64,000 nt of DNA. Source: DASUAS01 sp963720765 (GTDB lineage: Bacteria; Actinomycetota; Acidimicrobiia; IMCC26256; DASPTH01). The position numbers were made by a program, and so were the translations under genes. How positions within the stretch are numbered: position 1 is the first letter of the stretch; the number at the start of each line of letters is the position of its first letter. The DNA is taken from NCBI GenBank assembly GCA_963720765.1, contig CAVRGS010000011.1:1-64000 (forward strand). The letters are read 5' to 3'. Positions 1 through 9,087 of the stretch are shown here, piece after piece. The notes beneath the pieces are model-generated. The model had not been told where the DNA came from. It did not search any database and was given only the letters and a program-made list of their open reading frames with translations.

Positions 1-1250
1 GCCAGCGCCTCGGGGCCGAGGTCGGGTTCGGTGAGCACGAGCTCGTCGAGGGGCACGCCACGTTCGGTCGACGCCCGCACCAACGCGCCGACGCGCGCGT
101 GCGCGTCGCGGAACGGCACGCCCCGTTGCACCAACCACTCGGCCAGATCAACGGCCGCCGCGTGCTGGCCGTCGGCCGCCGCCTGCATCCGCGCCGGCAC
201 CACTTCGGCCGTGGCCAGCAGCCCCGCGATCGCACCGAGCGCGAGGCGACACTGGTCGAGCGCGTCGAACAAGGGCTCCTTGTCCTCCTGCAGGTCGCGG
301 TTGTACGCGAGCGGCAGGCCCTTGAGGGTGGCGAGGAACCCGGTGAGGTCGCCGATGAGCCGGCCCGCCTTGCCCCGCGCCAGTTCGGCGATGTCGGGGT
401 TCTTCTTCTGCGGGAGCATCGACGAACCGGTGCTGTAGGCGTCGGCGAGGCGCAGGAAGCCGAACTCCTCGCTGGTCCACAGCACGACCTCTTCGCCGAG
501 CCGCGACAGGTGCACCTGCGTGAGCGCGGCCACGAACAGCGCCTCGGCGACGAAGTCGCGGTCGGACACCGCGTCGAGCGAGTTGTCGAACCGCTTGGCG
601 AACCCGAGGTCGACAGCGGTCGCGTCGGGATCGAGGGGCAGGCTCGACCCTGCGAGCGCACCGGCACCGAGGGGCGAGACATCGGCGCGCGCCAGCGCGT
701 CGCGCCATCGGTCGACGTCGCGCGCGAAGGACCAGAAGTGTGCGAGGAAGTGGTGCGCGAGCAGCACCGGCTGTGCGCGCTGCAAGTGCGTGTAGCCCGG
801 CACGTAGACGTCCTCGGCGCGCTCCGCACACGCGAGCAGGACCTCCTGGAGGCGATGCACGTGCGCGACGACATCGCCACCCTCACGCCGCAGGAACAGC
901 CGCAGCGCGGTCGCGACCTGGTCGTTGCGCGAGCGACCGGTGTGCAGCTTGGCGCCCGCGTCGCCGGCCAGCTCCGTCACCCGTCGTTCGATGGCAGTGT
1001 GGACGTCCTCGTCGGAGGGCACGAACGCGAACGAACCGTCGGCCAGCTCCTCCCCGGTCTGGTCCAGCGCGGCGAGCACCTCGCTCACCTCGGCGTCGGT
1101 GAGGATGGCGGCGCGCCCGAGCCCGACGACGTGCGCGCGCGAACCCGCGAGGTCGTCAGGTGCGAGCCGCCGGTCGAACGAGAGGCTCTCGGTGAACGCG
1201 AGCAGCTCGTCGGCGGGGCCGTCGGCGAAGCGACCGTGCCAGAGCGTCAT
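1..1250 (-). CDS. argH: argininosuccinate lyase (3' end cut by window)
   Basis: Last enzyme of arginine synthesis: splits argininosuccinate into arginine and fumarate in the cytoplasm. The ATG at 1250 gives MTLWHGRFADGPADELLAF, a standard ArgH beginning, and the fumarase/lyase-superfamily signature GSSMLPQKKNPD lies near residue 280 (about 400-420). About 416 codons are visible in one unbroken frame; the family is usually 460-470 residues, so roughly the last 50 lie outside the window. The ATG overlaps the argG stop as ATGA, so it is the last gene of the arg operon and probably translationally coupled. Confidence 0.95.
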   Translation of the reverse strand, partial: MTLWHGRFADGPADELLAFTESLSFDRRLAPDDLAGSRAHVVGLGRAAILTDAEVSEVLAALDQTGEELADGSFAFVPSDEDVHTAIERRVTELAGDAGAKLHTGRSRNDQVATALRLFLRREGGDVVAHVHRLQEVLLACAERAEDVYVPGYTHLQRAQPVLLAHHFLAHFWSFARDVDRWRDALARADVSPLGAGALAGSSLPLDPDATAVDLGFAKRFDNSLDAVSDRDFVAEALFVAALTQVHLSRLGEEVVLWTSEEFGFLRLADAYSTGSSMLPQKKNPDIAELARGKAGRLIGDLTGFLATLKGLPLAYNRDLQEDKEPLFDALDQCRLALGAIAGLLATAEVVPARMQAAADGQHAAAVDLAEWLVQRGVPFRDAHARVGALVRASTERGVPLDELVLTEPDLGPEAL

Positions 1251-2497
1251 GTGGCGCGAGGTGTGGTCGGCCCACCTGCTGAGGGGTCGGCCCCTGCGGG
1301 GCCTCCCTGTTCGCGCGCCCAGGTCTCCACCGACAGGCCCCACAGGCGCACGAAGCCGGAGGAGTCCTCGTGGCGGAAGGTGTCGGACGCGTCGTACGTG
1401 GCGAGATCGTGGCTGTAGAGACCGTGATCGGCGCGCCGACCCGCGACGAAGCACCGGCCCGGCTCGAGCTGCAGACGCACCTCGCCGGTGACGAAGCGCT
1501 GGGCGTGGCGCATGAACGCGTCGAGTGCCTCCTTCAGCGGCGAGAACCAGAGCCCGTCGTACACGAGCTCGGCGTAGCGCGGCTCGAGGCGCGCCTTCTC
1601 GCGCATCAGGTCGCGCTCCAGGGTGATCGACTCGAGGTCGGCGTGCGCCAGCAGCACCGCCAGTGACCCCGGACACTCGTACGTCTCGCGGCTCTTGATC
1701 CCGACCCGCCGGTTCTCGACCATGTCGAGCCGGCCCCAGCCGTACGAACCCACGACGGCACCCAGGTCGATGACGAGCTCGTGCAGCGGCTTCACGATGC
1801 CGTCGAGTGCGACGGGAACACCCTGTTCGAACCGGACGACGACCTCACGCGTCGCGCTGGGCGCGTCGGCCACGTCGGCCGTGAGCGCGTAGGCGTCGAG
1901 CGGTGGTGACACCCACGGGTCCTCGATGATCCCGCACTCGATGGCGCGGCCCCAGAGGTTCTCGTCGATCGAGTACGGGCTCTTCTTCGTGACGCTGATC
2001 GGGATGTCGTGCTTCGCCGCGTAGTCGATGCTGTCGTCGCGGGTGAAGCCCCACACCCGAACCGGCGCGAGGACTTCGAGGTCGGGCGCCAGGGCCCGCA
2101 CCGACACCTCGAAGCGCACCTGGTCGTTGCCCTTCCCCGTGCAGCCGTGGGCGACGGAGTCGGCCCCGAACTCGCGTGCGGCGTCGACCAGGTGCTTGGC
2201 GATCACCGGGCGCGACAACGCCGACACCAGCGGGTACTTGCCCTCGTAGAGCGCGTTGGCGTGGATCGCGGGCACGAGGTACTCGTCGGCGAACTCGGCG
2301 CGCGCGTCGACCACGCGTGCTTCCACGGCCCCCGCGGCCAGCGCGCGCGCGGTGATCTCCTCCCACGGATCGTCGGCCTGCTGGCCGACGTCGACCGCGA
2401 GCGCGATCACCTCGGCACCCCACTCCTCCTGGATCCACTTGACCGCGACGGAGGTGTCGAGTCCGCCGGAGTACGCGAGCACCACTCGCTTCGCCAT
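1247..2497 (-). CDS. argG: argininosuccinate synthase
   Basis: ATP-dependent joining of citrulline and aspartate to argininosuccinate. The start at 2497 gives MAKRVVLAYSGGLDTSVAVK, which carries the N-type ATP pyrophosphatase P-loop SGGLDTS. An AGAAGGAA ribosome-binding site lies 7 bases upstream. The product is 416 residues, slightly longer than usual because of a Gly/Pro/Ala-rich tail after the last conserved block. An in-frame start at 2590 would overlap argR and add a basic, unconserved leader, so I reject it. It sits between argR and argH as in Mycobacterium. Confidence 0.95.
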   Translation of the reverse strand: MAKRVVLAYSGGLDTSVAVKWIQEEWGAEVIALAVDVGQQADDPWEEITARALAAGAVEARVVDARAEFADEYLVPAIHANALYEGKYPLVSALSRPVIAKHLVDAAREFGADSVAHGCTGKGNDQVRFEVSVRALAPDLEVLAPVRVWGFTRDDSIDYAAKHDIPISVTKKSPYSIDENLWGRAIECGIIEDPWVSPPLDAYALTADVADAPSATREVVVRFEQGVPVALDGIVKPLHELVIDLGAVVGSYGWGRLDMVENRRVGIKSRETYECPGSLAVLLAHADLESITLERDLMREKARLEPRYAELVYDGLWFSPLKEALDAFMRHAQRFVTGEVRLQLEPGRCFVAGRRADHGLYSHDLATYDASDTFRHEDSSGFVRLWGLSVETWAREQGGPAGADPSAGGPTTPRAT

Positions 2498-2514
2498 CGT
2501 CGTTCCTTCTGTCG

Positions 2515-2997
2515 TCAGAGTTCGTTCGAGAGACCGGCCAGCGTGGCCAGATCGGTGGCAACGGCGGAACCGCCGCTGCTCTCGGAGCACACCAGGATGA
2601 TGGTGTCGTCGCCGGCCACCGTGCCGAGCACGTCCGGGACCCCGGAGCGGTCGAGCGCGGACGCGACGACGTGAGCGGAACCGGGGGGCGTCCGCAGCAC
2701 CACGAGGTTCGCGCTGTGCGCGACCTCCACCACGAACTCCCCCATCACTCGTCGGAGGTGGTCGTCGGGGGCGGTGCGCTCCTTGGCGTGCTCGGGAATG
2801 GCGTACGCCATCGCGCCCCCGGGGATGCGGACCTTGACCGCGCCGAGCTCCTCGAGGTCGCGACTCACCGTCGCCTGGGTGGCGATGACGCCGTGCGCGG
2901 CGAGCATCTCGACCAGTTGCGCCTGGCTCGAGATCGCCTGCTCCTCCAGCAGCCGCGCGATGCGGTGTTGGCGTTGCGGCTTGCCGAGGGTGGCCAT
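2515..2997 (-). CDS. argR: arginine repressor
   Basis: Arginine-responsive hexameric repressor that binds ARG boxes. The 160-residue protein has an N-terminal winged helix (SQAQLVEMLAAHG then ATQATVSRDLEELG, about residues 23-55) and a C-terminal arginine-binding/oligomerisation domain with the family motif GTVAGDDTI near residue 135. Its ATG overlaps the argF stop as TGATG. Being inside the operon it probably controls, it should autoregulate; a matching box lies before argC at 8263-8276. Confidence 0.95.
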   Translation of the reverse strand: MATLGKPQRQHRIARLLEEQAISSQAQLVEMLAAHGVIATQATVSRDLEELGAVKVRIPGGAMAYAIPEHAKERTAPDDHLRRVMGEFVVEVAHSANLVVLRTPPGSAHVVASALDRSGVPDVLGTVAGDDTIILVCSESSGGSAVATDLATLAGLSNEL

Positions 2998-3914
2998 CAC
3001 CCTGCTCCCGGGCGGAGAAGCTGGGCGATCACTGCGCGCGCCCCGTGCATGCGGTTGGCGGCCTGCTGCCACACCGCGGAGCGGGGGCCGTCGATCACCG
3101 ACGCCGCCACCTCTTCGCCCCGGTGCGCCGGCAGGCAGTGGAGGAACCACGCGTCTGCGTGTGCGCAGCGGAGCATCTCGTCGTCGACGGTGAAGCCGGC
3201 GAACGCGGCGCGCCGCGCCGCGGTCTCCTCCTCCTGGCCCATCGACGTCCACACGTCGGTGTACACCGCGTCAGCGCCGGCGACCGCGTCGTACGGATCG
3301 TGTCCGAGCTCGAGGGTGCCGCCGAGGTTGCGCACCCGTTCCACGGTGAGATCGTCGAGCTCGTACCCGGGAGGCGACGCCACCGCGAGCTCGACTCCGG
3401 AGAGCGCAGCGGCGTAGGCGAGCGACGCGGTGACGTTGTTGCCGTCGCCGACGTAGGCGAGGCGCCGCCCCTCGAGCGTGCCGAACAGCTCGCGCAGGGT
3501 GAGGAAGTCGGCCACCGCCTGCGTCGGGTGGGCACGGTCGGACAGCAGGTTGACGACCGGGACGTCGCTGACCGACGCCATCTCCTCGAGCGTGGCGTGG
3601 TCGAACACCCGCGCGGCGAGCACCGAGCAGAACCCGGCGAAGGTGCGCGCGACGTCGGCGACGGTCTCGCGCTCGCCGAGGCCCACCTCCTCGGGCCGCA
3701 CGTAGATCGGGTGGCCACCGAGGTGCACGACGGCCATCTCGGTGGAAGCCCGGGTGCGGGCCGACGGCTTCTCGAACAGCAGGACGACGCCCTGGCCGGT
3801 GAGCAGGTGCGGGATCGTCGACGGGTCGGCCTTGCCCTGCTCCGCCGCGTCGAGCACGGCACCGAACTCGGCCGGCGTGAGGTCGTCGACCTCGAGGAAC
3901 CGCCGCGCACTCAT
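2997..3914 (-). CDS. argF: ornithine carbamoyltransferase
   Basis: Makes citrulline from ornithine and carbamoyl phosphate. The 305-residue frame is intact. It shows the carbamoyl-phosphate loop SARTRAS (most relatives have STRTR), the HPTQ motif in SDRAHPTQAVADF, and the ornithine/catalytic motif HCLPAHRG near residue 260. The first substitution (Ala for Thr) is conservative within the phosphate loop and deserves a check. It lies between argD and argR with start/stop overlaps or near-overlaps on both sides. Confidence 0.95.
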   Translation of the reverse strand: MSARRFLEVDDLTPAEFGAVLDAAEQGKADPSTIPHLLTGQGVVLLFEKPSARTRASTEMAVVHLGGHPIYVRPEEVGLGERETVADVARTFAGFCSVLAARVFDHATLEEMASVSDVPVVNLLSDRAHPTQAVADFLTLRELFGTLEGRRLAYVGDGNNVTASLAYAAALSGVELAVASPPGYELDDLTVERVRNLGGTLELGHDPYDAVAGADAVYTDVWTSMGQEEETAARRAAFAGFTVDDEMLRCAHADAWFLHCLPAHRGEEVAASVIDGPRSAVWQQAANRMHGARAVIAQLLRPGAG

Positions 3915-5122
3915 GACGACAGCGCCCCGGTCGCGCTGCTCAGCACGGAGCTCAGGATCGTCACCGCGTCGGCGATCTCGTCGTCGGTGACGAGCAACGA
4001 GGGCGCGAACCTCAGCGCGGTGGGCGTGACCGCGTTGACCACGAGACCGGCCTCGAGACAGGCGGTGGCCACCGGTCCCGCAGCCATCCCTCGTCGAGCT
4101 CGGCCGCGATGAGGAGACCCACGCCGCGCACGTCGGCGACGCCGGGGACGCCGAGCGAGCGCCTCGGTGAGGACCTCACCGGCGCGGGCCGCGCACGCGG
4201 GTGCGTCGACCTCGGCCATCACGTCGAGCACGGTGCACGCCACGCGCGCCGCCAACGGCTGGCCGCCGTACGTGGTGGCGTGGTCGCCGGGCCTGAACGC
4301 CTCGGCGACTTCGGTGCGTGCCCAGCACGCGCCGATCGGCACGCCGTTGCCGAGCGCCTTGGCCATGGTGACGATGTCGGGCCGTGCGCCGTCGGCGTGC
4401 TGGTAGCCGAACCACCTGCCGGTACGTCCGAGACCGGTCTGCACCTCGTCGATGATCAGCAGGGCCTCGCGCTCGTCGCAGAGCGCCCGTACGCCGTCGA
4501 GGTATCCGGGCGGCGACGGCTGCACACCGCCCTCGCCCTGGATGGGCTCGAGCATCACCGCGCAGACCCGCTCGTCCATCGCGGCCGCGAGCGCGTCGAG
4601 GTCGGCGAAGACCACCTGGCGGAACCCTTCGGGCAACGGCTGGAAGGTCTCCTGCTTCTGGGGTTGGCCGGTGGCGGCCAGGGTGGTGAGCGTGCGCCCG
4701 TGGAACGAGCCCCACGCCGAGAGGACGTGGAACCGGTCGGGACCGCCGTTGGCCTGGCCGTACCGGCGGGCGAGCTTGATCGCGCACTCGTTGGCTTCGG
4801 CACCGGAGTTGGCGAAGAACACCTTGCCGCCCCCGCCGTGGAGCGCGTCGAGTCGCGCCGCCACCTGCGGCTGCCACTCGTTGAAGTACAGGTTCGACAC
4901 GTGCAGCAACGTGCGCGCCTGATCGGCGATGGCGTCGGCAACCGCGGGATGCGCGTGCCCGAGCGCGGTGACCGCGAGGCCCCCGAGGAAGTCGAGGTAC
5001 TCCTTGCCCTCGCTGTCCCACAGCTTCACTCCCTCGCCGCGCACGAACGCAACCGGGAGGCGGCCGTACGTCTGCATGCCGTGCTCGGCGTCGAGCGCCG
5101 CGATGCTCTCGAAGGTGGTCAT
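3911..5122 (-). CDS. argD: acetylornithine aminotransferase (short out-of-frame segment)
   Basis: Pyridoxal-phosphate class III aminotransferase acting on N-acetylornithine. From the ATG at 5122 the protein shows GTP-type binding motifs FANSGAEANE, GSFHGRT, IIDEVQTGLGRTG and the Schiff-base lysine in TMAKALGNGVPIG. Between about 4090 and 4160 the frame reads an arginine-rich nonsense stretch; shifting by one base restores GVPGVADVRGVGLLIAAELDEG, and a second shift returns to frame. The two compensating shifts look like sequencing errors. The ATG overlaps the argB stop as ATGA. Confidence 0.93.
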   Translation of the reverse strand: MTTFESIAALDAEHGMQTYGRLPVAFVRGEGVKLWDSEGKEYLDFLGGLAVTALGHAHPAVADAIADQARTLLHVSNLYFNEWQPQVAARLDALHGGGGKVFFANSGAEANECAIKLARRYGQANGGPDRFHVLSAWGSFHGRTLTTLAATGQPQKQETFQPLPEGFRQVVFADLDALAAAMDERVCAVMLEPIQGEGGVQPSPPGYLDGVRALCDEREALLIIDEVQTGLGRTGRWFGYQHADGARPDIVTMAKALGNGVPIGACWARTEVAEAFRPGDHATTYGGQPLAARVACTVLDVMAEVDAPACAARAGEVLTEALARRPRRRRRARRGSPHRGRARRGMAAGPVATACLEAGLVVNAVTPTALRFAPSLLVTDDEIADAVTILSSVLSSATGALSS

Positions 5123-6003
5123 GACTCGTCGTCCTTCGCGTCGATCATCGTGCCGATGCCTTCTCGGGTGAAGAACTCCAGCAGGAGCGCGTGCGGGATG
5201 CGGCCGTCGAGCACGTGCGCGCGTCGGACCCCGCCGCGCAACGCGAGCGCGCACGACTTCAACTTGGGGATCATCCCGCCGTCGGCGGCGCCGCTCGCCA
5301 GCATCGCCTCGAGCCCGTCGACGTCGGTGCGGGAGAGGAGACTCGACTCGTCGGGATAGGCGGCGTAGATCCCGGCGACGTCGGTGAGGTACACGAGCTT
5401 CTCGGCCTGCATCGCCAGCGCGATCGCACCGGCCACGGTGTCGGCGTTGATGTTGTAGGCCTGCCCGAGCTCGTCGACCCCGACCGTCGCGATCACCGGG
5501 ATGAGCTCCTCGTTGATGAGCTTGTGCACGATCGACGGGTCGATGCTGGTGACGTCACCCACGAACCCGAGCCGTTCGTCACGCATCTCGACCTTGATGA
5601 GCCCGGCGTCCTCGCCCGACAGCCCGACCGCGAGCGAGCCGTGCTGGTTCAGCGCGGCCACGATCTCGCGGTTGACCTTGCCGACCAGTGCCATGCGCAC
5701 GATGTCGACGCTCTCGGCGTCGGTGACGCGCAGGCCGTCGACGAACTCCGGCTCCTTGCCGAGGCGCCGCATGAGGTCGGAGATCTGCGGGCCGCCACCG
5801 TGCACGACGACGGGGTTCATGCCGACCAGCCGCATCAGCACGACGTCCTGCGCGAACAGGTCGGCGAGCGCAGGATCCTCCATGGCGTTGCCGCCGTACT
5901 TGATGACCACGGTCTTGCCGGTGAACTCGCGGATGTACGGCAGCGCGTCGGAGAGGATCTGCGCCTTGGCCAGCACTTCGTCGTTGATCATGTGCGAGGT
6001 CAC
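5119..6003 (-). CDS. argB: acetylglutamate kinase
   Basis: Phosphorylates N-acetylglutamate, usually the arginine-inhibited step. The 294-residue frame is intact with an amino-acid-kinase fold: IKYGGNAM near residue 34, VVVHGGGPQI (about 65), VSGEDAG-type loop at GLSGEDAGLI, NINADTVAGAIA (about 178) and a C-terminal DGGMIPKL. The GTG at 6003 overlaps the argJ stop (GTGA) and gives MTSHMINDEV; an ATG four codons later is an alternative. Confidence 0.95.
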   Translation of the reverse strand: MTSHMINDEVLAKAQILSDALPYIREFTGKTVVIKYGGNAMEDPALADLFAQDVVLMRLVGMNPVVVHGGGPQISDLMRRLGKEPEFVDGLRVTDAESVDIVRMALVGKVNREIVAALNQHGSLAVGLSGEDAGLIKVEMRDERLGFVGDVTSIDPSIVHKLINEELIPVIATVGVDELGQAYNINADTVAGAIALAMQAEKLVYLTDVAGIYAAYPDESSLLSRTDVDGLEAMLASGAADGGMIPKLKSCALALRGGVRRAHVLDGRIPHALLLEFFTREGIGTMIDAKDDES

Positions 6004-7204
6004 GAGGTGCCCATGTTCTCGTCGACGTAGGCGTGGGTGAGGTCGGTGAAGAGCATCGTCGCCTCACCGTTGCCGTTGTGCAGGTCGCACGCGATCGAGA
6101 GGTCGCGCTGCTCCATCGCCTTCGCCACCGCGTCGACGTCGTGCGCGGCCGCGATGCCGTGCTCGCAGACGACCACACCGTCGTAGGCGATCGTGACCGC
6201 TTCGGGATCGAACATGGCGCCGCTCACGCCGAGCTCGGAGATCACCCGACCCCAGTACGGGTCCTTGCCCGCGAGCGAGCACTGCACGAGCTGGCTCGAC
6301 GCGACCGTCCGTGCCGCCCGCTGGGCTTCGTGGTCGTTGCGGGCGCCCCGGACGTGGAGCGTGACGCACTTGGTCGCCCCCTCGGCGTCGGTGGCCATCT
6401 GGTGGGCGAGGTCGGCGCACGCGGCGGTGAGCGCTTCGACGAACGCGGCGTACGCGAGCCCCGAGGTCGCGGTGATCTCGTCGGTGCCTGCGCTCCCACT
6501 GGCGAGCACGAGCACGGTGTCGTTGGTGCTCTGGCACGCGTCGACGACCAGCGCGTTGAAGCTGCTTGCTCACCGCACTCTGGAGTGCCCGCGTCAGTGG
6601 CCCCGGCGCGATGGCGACGTCGGTGGTCGAGCACTGCGAGCATCGTGGCCATCGACGGCGCGAGCATCGCCGCGCCCTTGGCCATGCCCCCGATCGTCGG
6701 CGCGACCGCACCGCCGAGTCCGACGGTCTGCACCGTGGTCTTGGGCACGGTGTCGGTGGTCATCAGCGCTTCGGCCGCGGCCGCACCTCCCGCGGCGTCG
6801 GCGCTGAGCTGCACCCCGAGCGTCGCCACGCCCGACTCCACCGGGTCCATGGGCATCGGGATGCCGATGAGGCCGGTCTGGCACACGAGCACGTCGGTGG
6901 TCGCGCAGCCGAGGGCCTGCGCGGTGAGCTCGCACATGCGCAGCGCGTCGGCCCGCCCCTGCTCCCCCGTCGCCGCGTTGGCGTTGCCGGAATTGAGGAC
7001 CACCGCGGCGGCGCGACCGTCGGCCAGGTGCCGGCGGCTGATCTGCACCGGCGCCGCCGCCACCAGGTTGCTGGTGAACACACCGGCGGCGGAGACCGGC
7101 GCGCCGTCGACGGTCGCGACCATCGAGAGGTCGGGGTCGCCCGACTCCTTGATGCCCGACGCGAGGCCGCCGGCCTTGAACCCGGGAACGGCAGTGACGC
7201 TCAC
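6000..7204 (-). CDS. argJ: glutamate N-acetyltransferase/ornithine acetyltransferase, broken by two frameshifts
   Basis: Recycles acetyl groups between acetylornithine and glutamate. The GTG at 7204 (GTGA overlap with the argC stop) begins MSVTAVPGFKAGGLASGIK. The self-cleavage region reads KGAAMLAPSMATML, where the family cuts before the Thr. Just after this the frame breaks near 6625 (an extra G after GTGCTC) and again near 6555, so the gene is read in three frames: N-terminal half, TTDVAIAPGPLTRALQSA, then FNALVVDACQSTND to the C terminus. All expected family blocks are present in order, so I regard it as intact with sequence errors. Confidence 0.92.
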
Positions 7205-8241
7205 GGCATGAGTCCGATCGTGGAGAGGGCGGTGGTCTCGGGGAGGCCGAGCACGAGGTTGGCGTTCTGCAGCGCCTGGCCCGACGCGCCCTTCACCAGG
7301 TTGTCGAGCGCGCCGATCGCGAGCACGGTGTTCGTGCGGTCGTCGTAGCGGACGGTGACGTGCGCGGCGTTGGAACCGAGCGTCGCCTTGGTGGCCGGTG
7401 AGCGGTCGGTCACGTGCACGAACGGCTCGGCCGCGTAGAAGTCGCGGTAGCCGGCGAGCAGCCCCTCGGTCGAGAGCGAGACGCCCGCCACCGGCCGTGC
7501 GTAACAGGTGGCGAGGATCCCGCGGGTCATCGGCACGAGGTGCGGGGTGAAGAGCACCTGCACCGGCTCCCCCGCGACGTGACCGAGCGCCTGCTCCATC
7601 TCGGCAGTGTGCCGATGCGTGAGCAGGCCGTACGCGGTGACGTTGTCGCTCACCTCGGCGAACAGGCTGGTGGCCTTCAGGCCACGGCCCGCCCCCGACA
7701 CGCCGGAGACGGCATCGACCACGATGCCGGTGGACTCGACGAGGCCGGCCGCGAGCAGCGGTGCCAGCGCGAGCGAGGCGCTCGTCGGGTAGCAACCGGG
7801 CGAGGCGACGTGGCGCGATGCGGTGATCTCGTCGCGGTAGAGCTCGGGCATGCCGAAGGCGAACTGCTCGATGAGCTCCGGTGCGGCGTGCGCCTCGCCG
7901 TACCAGCGCTCGTAGTCGGCGACCGGCAGCCGGAAGTCGGCGCCGAGGTCGACGACGTGGGCGACGGTGTCGACCAGGTCGGCGGCGATCGCCTGCGACT
8001 GGCCGTGGGGCAGGCAGAGGAACACGAGATCGAGGCCGGCGAGGTCGGCCGGGCTCACGGCGTCGTACGTGAGCCCCTCGTAGGCGACGGCCAGCGACGG
8101 GTAGAGGTCGCCGACGGCGGCCCCGGCGTTGGCATCGGCGGTGACGAGCGAGACCTCGATGTCGGGGTGGCCCGCGAGGAGACGCAGGAGCTCAGCCCCC
8201 GTGTACCCCGATCCCCCCACGACTGCAGCCCGGTACGCCAT
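7201..8241 (-). CDS. argC: N-acetyl-gamma-glutamyl-phosphate reductase
   Basis: NADPH-dependent reduction of N-acetylglutamyl phosphate. The 346-residue protein has the dinucleotide-binding start GGSGYTGAELLRLL, the catalytic cysteine in SPGCYPTSA near residue 145, and the active-site histidine region GLLTHRHTAEMEQAL. It is the type 1 (long) form. It is the first gene of the arg operon; its ATG lies only 7 bases after a TATACT -10 box, so its mRNA is probably leaderless. Confidence 0.95.
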   Translation of the reverse strand: MAYRAAVVGGSGYTGAELLRLLAGHPDIEVSLVTADANAGAAVGDLYPSLAVAYEGLTYDAVSPADLAGLDLVFLCLPHGQSQAIAADLVDTVAHVVDLGADFRLPVADYERWYGEAHAAPELIEQFAFGMPELYRDEITASRHVASPGCYPTSASLALAPLLAAGLVESTGIVVDAVSGVSGAGRGLKATSLFAEVSDNVTAYGLLTHRHTAEMEQALGHVAGEPVQVLFTPHLVPMTRGILATCYARPVAGVSLSTEGLLAGYRDFYAAEPFVHVTDRSPATKATLGSNAAHVTVRYDDRTNTVLAIGALDNLVKGASGQALQNANLVLGLPETTALSTIGLMP

Positions 8242-8248
8242 CGGCGGC

Positions 8249-8276
8249 AGTATACACAGATCTGCATATCTATGCG
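8249..8276 (-). promoter_or_regulatory. arg operon promoter with ArgR-type operator
   Basis: On the minus strand a TATACT -10 box (8254-8249) is followed by 7 bases and then the argC ATG. Upstream, TGCATA (8268-8263 region) and its inverted partner form the interrupted palindrome GCAT-N4-ATGC at 8264-8275, like actinobacterial ARG boxes. The box covers the expected -35 position, where ArgR binding would block polymerase. It also overlaps the stop codon (8270) of the upstream gene. The operator assignment is inference from sequence and from the argR gene in the operon. Confidence 0.6.
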
Positions 8277-9055
8277 ACAGGGTTCGTGGTGACCGGGGGC
8301 GACCGACGCAGACGCCGCAGACCGAACCAGAGCAGCACCGCGCCCCCGAGCACGAGCTTCACCGCCACGATCCAGAGCGTCACGTTGCGCCCGGTGTGGC
8401 TCTCGTCGGTCACGATCGTCGTGGGGTCGGCCGGGTCGTAGTGGATGCGCACCTTGGTGCCGAGGAGCGGCTGCTCCTCCCCCGACTTCACCGACTCGGT
8501 CGCCCGCACCACGGTGCCGGCGCGCGTCTCGAACTCGAGCCGCCGCTCGCCGTTCACGGGCACGACCACCGCGGTGGTGGCGATGCCGTGCGCGCGCGCA
8601 GGTCGGCGTCGTGGCGCTGCAGCGAGAACACGAACGCGCCGACGACGAACCCGAGCACGATCAGCGCCGCGCCACCCACCGCGCACCAGCGGGCGCCCTT
8701 GCGACTGAGGCGCGGCCGCTGGGCGACGCTCGACGGTGGCGACGACCGGTGCAGGGGTGTGCGGCGGCGTGCCGGCGCGGCGGCGGCCGGCGCGCCCGGC
8801 GGGGCCGGCGGCGCGGGCACGAGCAGCGCGGCGTCGTAGCGGGCCCGCGCGGTCGGGATCCGAGAGCACGCGGTACGCGGCTCCGACTCGTGCGAAGCGA
8901 TCGGCGGCGTCGGTGTCGGCCGGACGGGTGTCGGGGTGGAGCTCCTTGGCCCGCGCCCGGTACGCGGCCGCGATCTCGTCGCGGGTCGCGTCACGCGCGA
9001 CCCCCAGCTCCTCGTAGAGATCACCGAGCGGTTGCCGCAGCGCCACGGCTCCCAT
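8270..9055 (-). CDS. J-domain protein with two-pass membrane DUF3592-like region (two frameshifts)
   Basis: The N-terminal J domain (about residues 10-65) has LYEELGVARDATRDEI, the Hsp70-stimulating HPD in KELHPDTRP, and AYRVLSDPDRA. The frame then shifts near 8860; the neighbouring frame carries a Pro/Ala linker and a first membrane helix GGAALIVLGFVVGAFVFSL; a second shift near 8600 returns to a beta-rich domain ending RIHYDPADPTTIV and a second helix, LWIVAVKLVLGGAVLLWFGL. Helix-beta domain-helix is the DUF3592 layout. A DnaK partner anchored in the membrane is plausible. It is divergent from the next gene with only 32 bases between. Confidence 0.75.
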   Translation of the reverse strand: MGAVALRQPLGDLYEELGVARDATRDEIAAAYRARAKELHPDTRPADTDAADRFARVGAAYRVLSDPDRAGPLRRRAARARAAGPAGRAGRRRAGTPPHTPAPVVATVERRPAAAPQSQGRPLVRGGWRGADRARVRRRRVRVLAAAPRRRPARAHGIATTAVVVPVNGERRLEFETRAGTVVRATESVKSGEEQPLLGTKVRIHYDPADPTTIVTDESHTGRNVTLWIVAVKLVLGGAVLLWFGLRRLRRSPPVTTNPVA

Positions 9056-9087
9056 TGTGCTCGCGCCGGCTGCGAAACTTCCTCGCC

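Noticed and set aside
99..1418. Long plus-strand frame opposite argH
   Set aside because: The minus strand encodes a clear ArgH with its signature; the plus frame is compositionally biased shadow.
6242..7795. Long frame joining argJ to sequence upstream within argC
   Set aside because: The part above 7204 is antisense-like noise inside the intact argC; the true argJ starts at GTG 7204.
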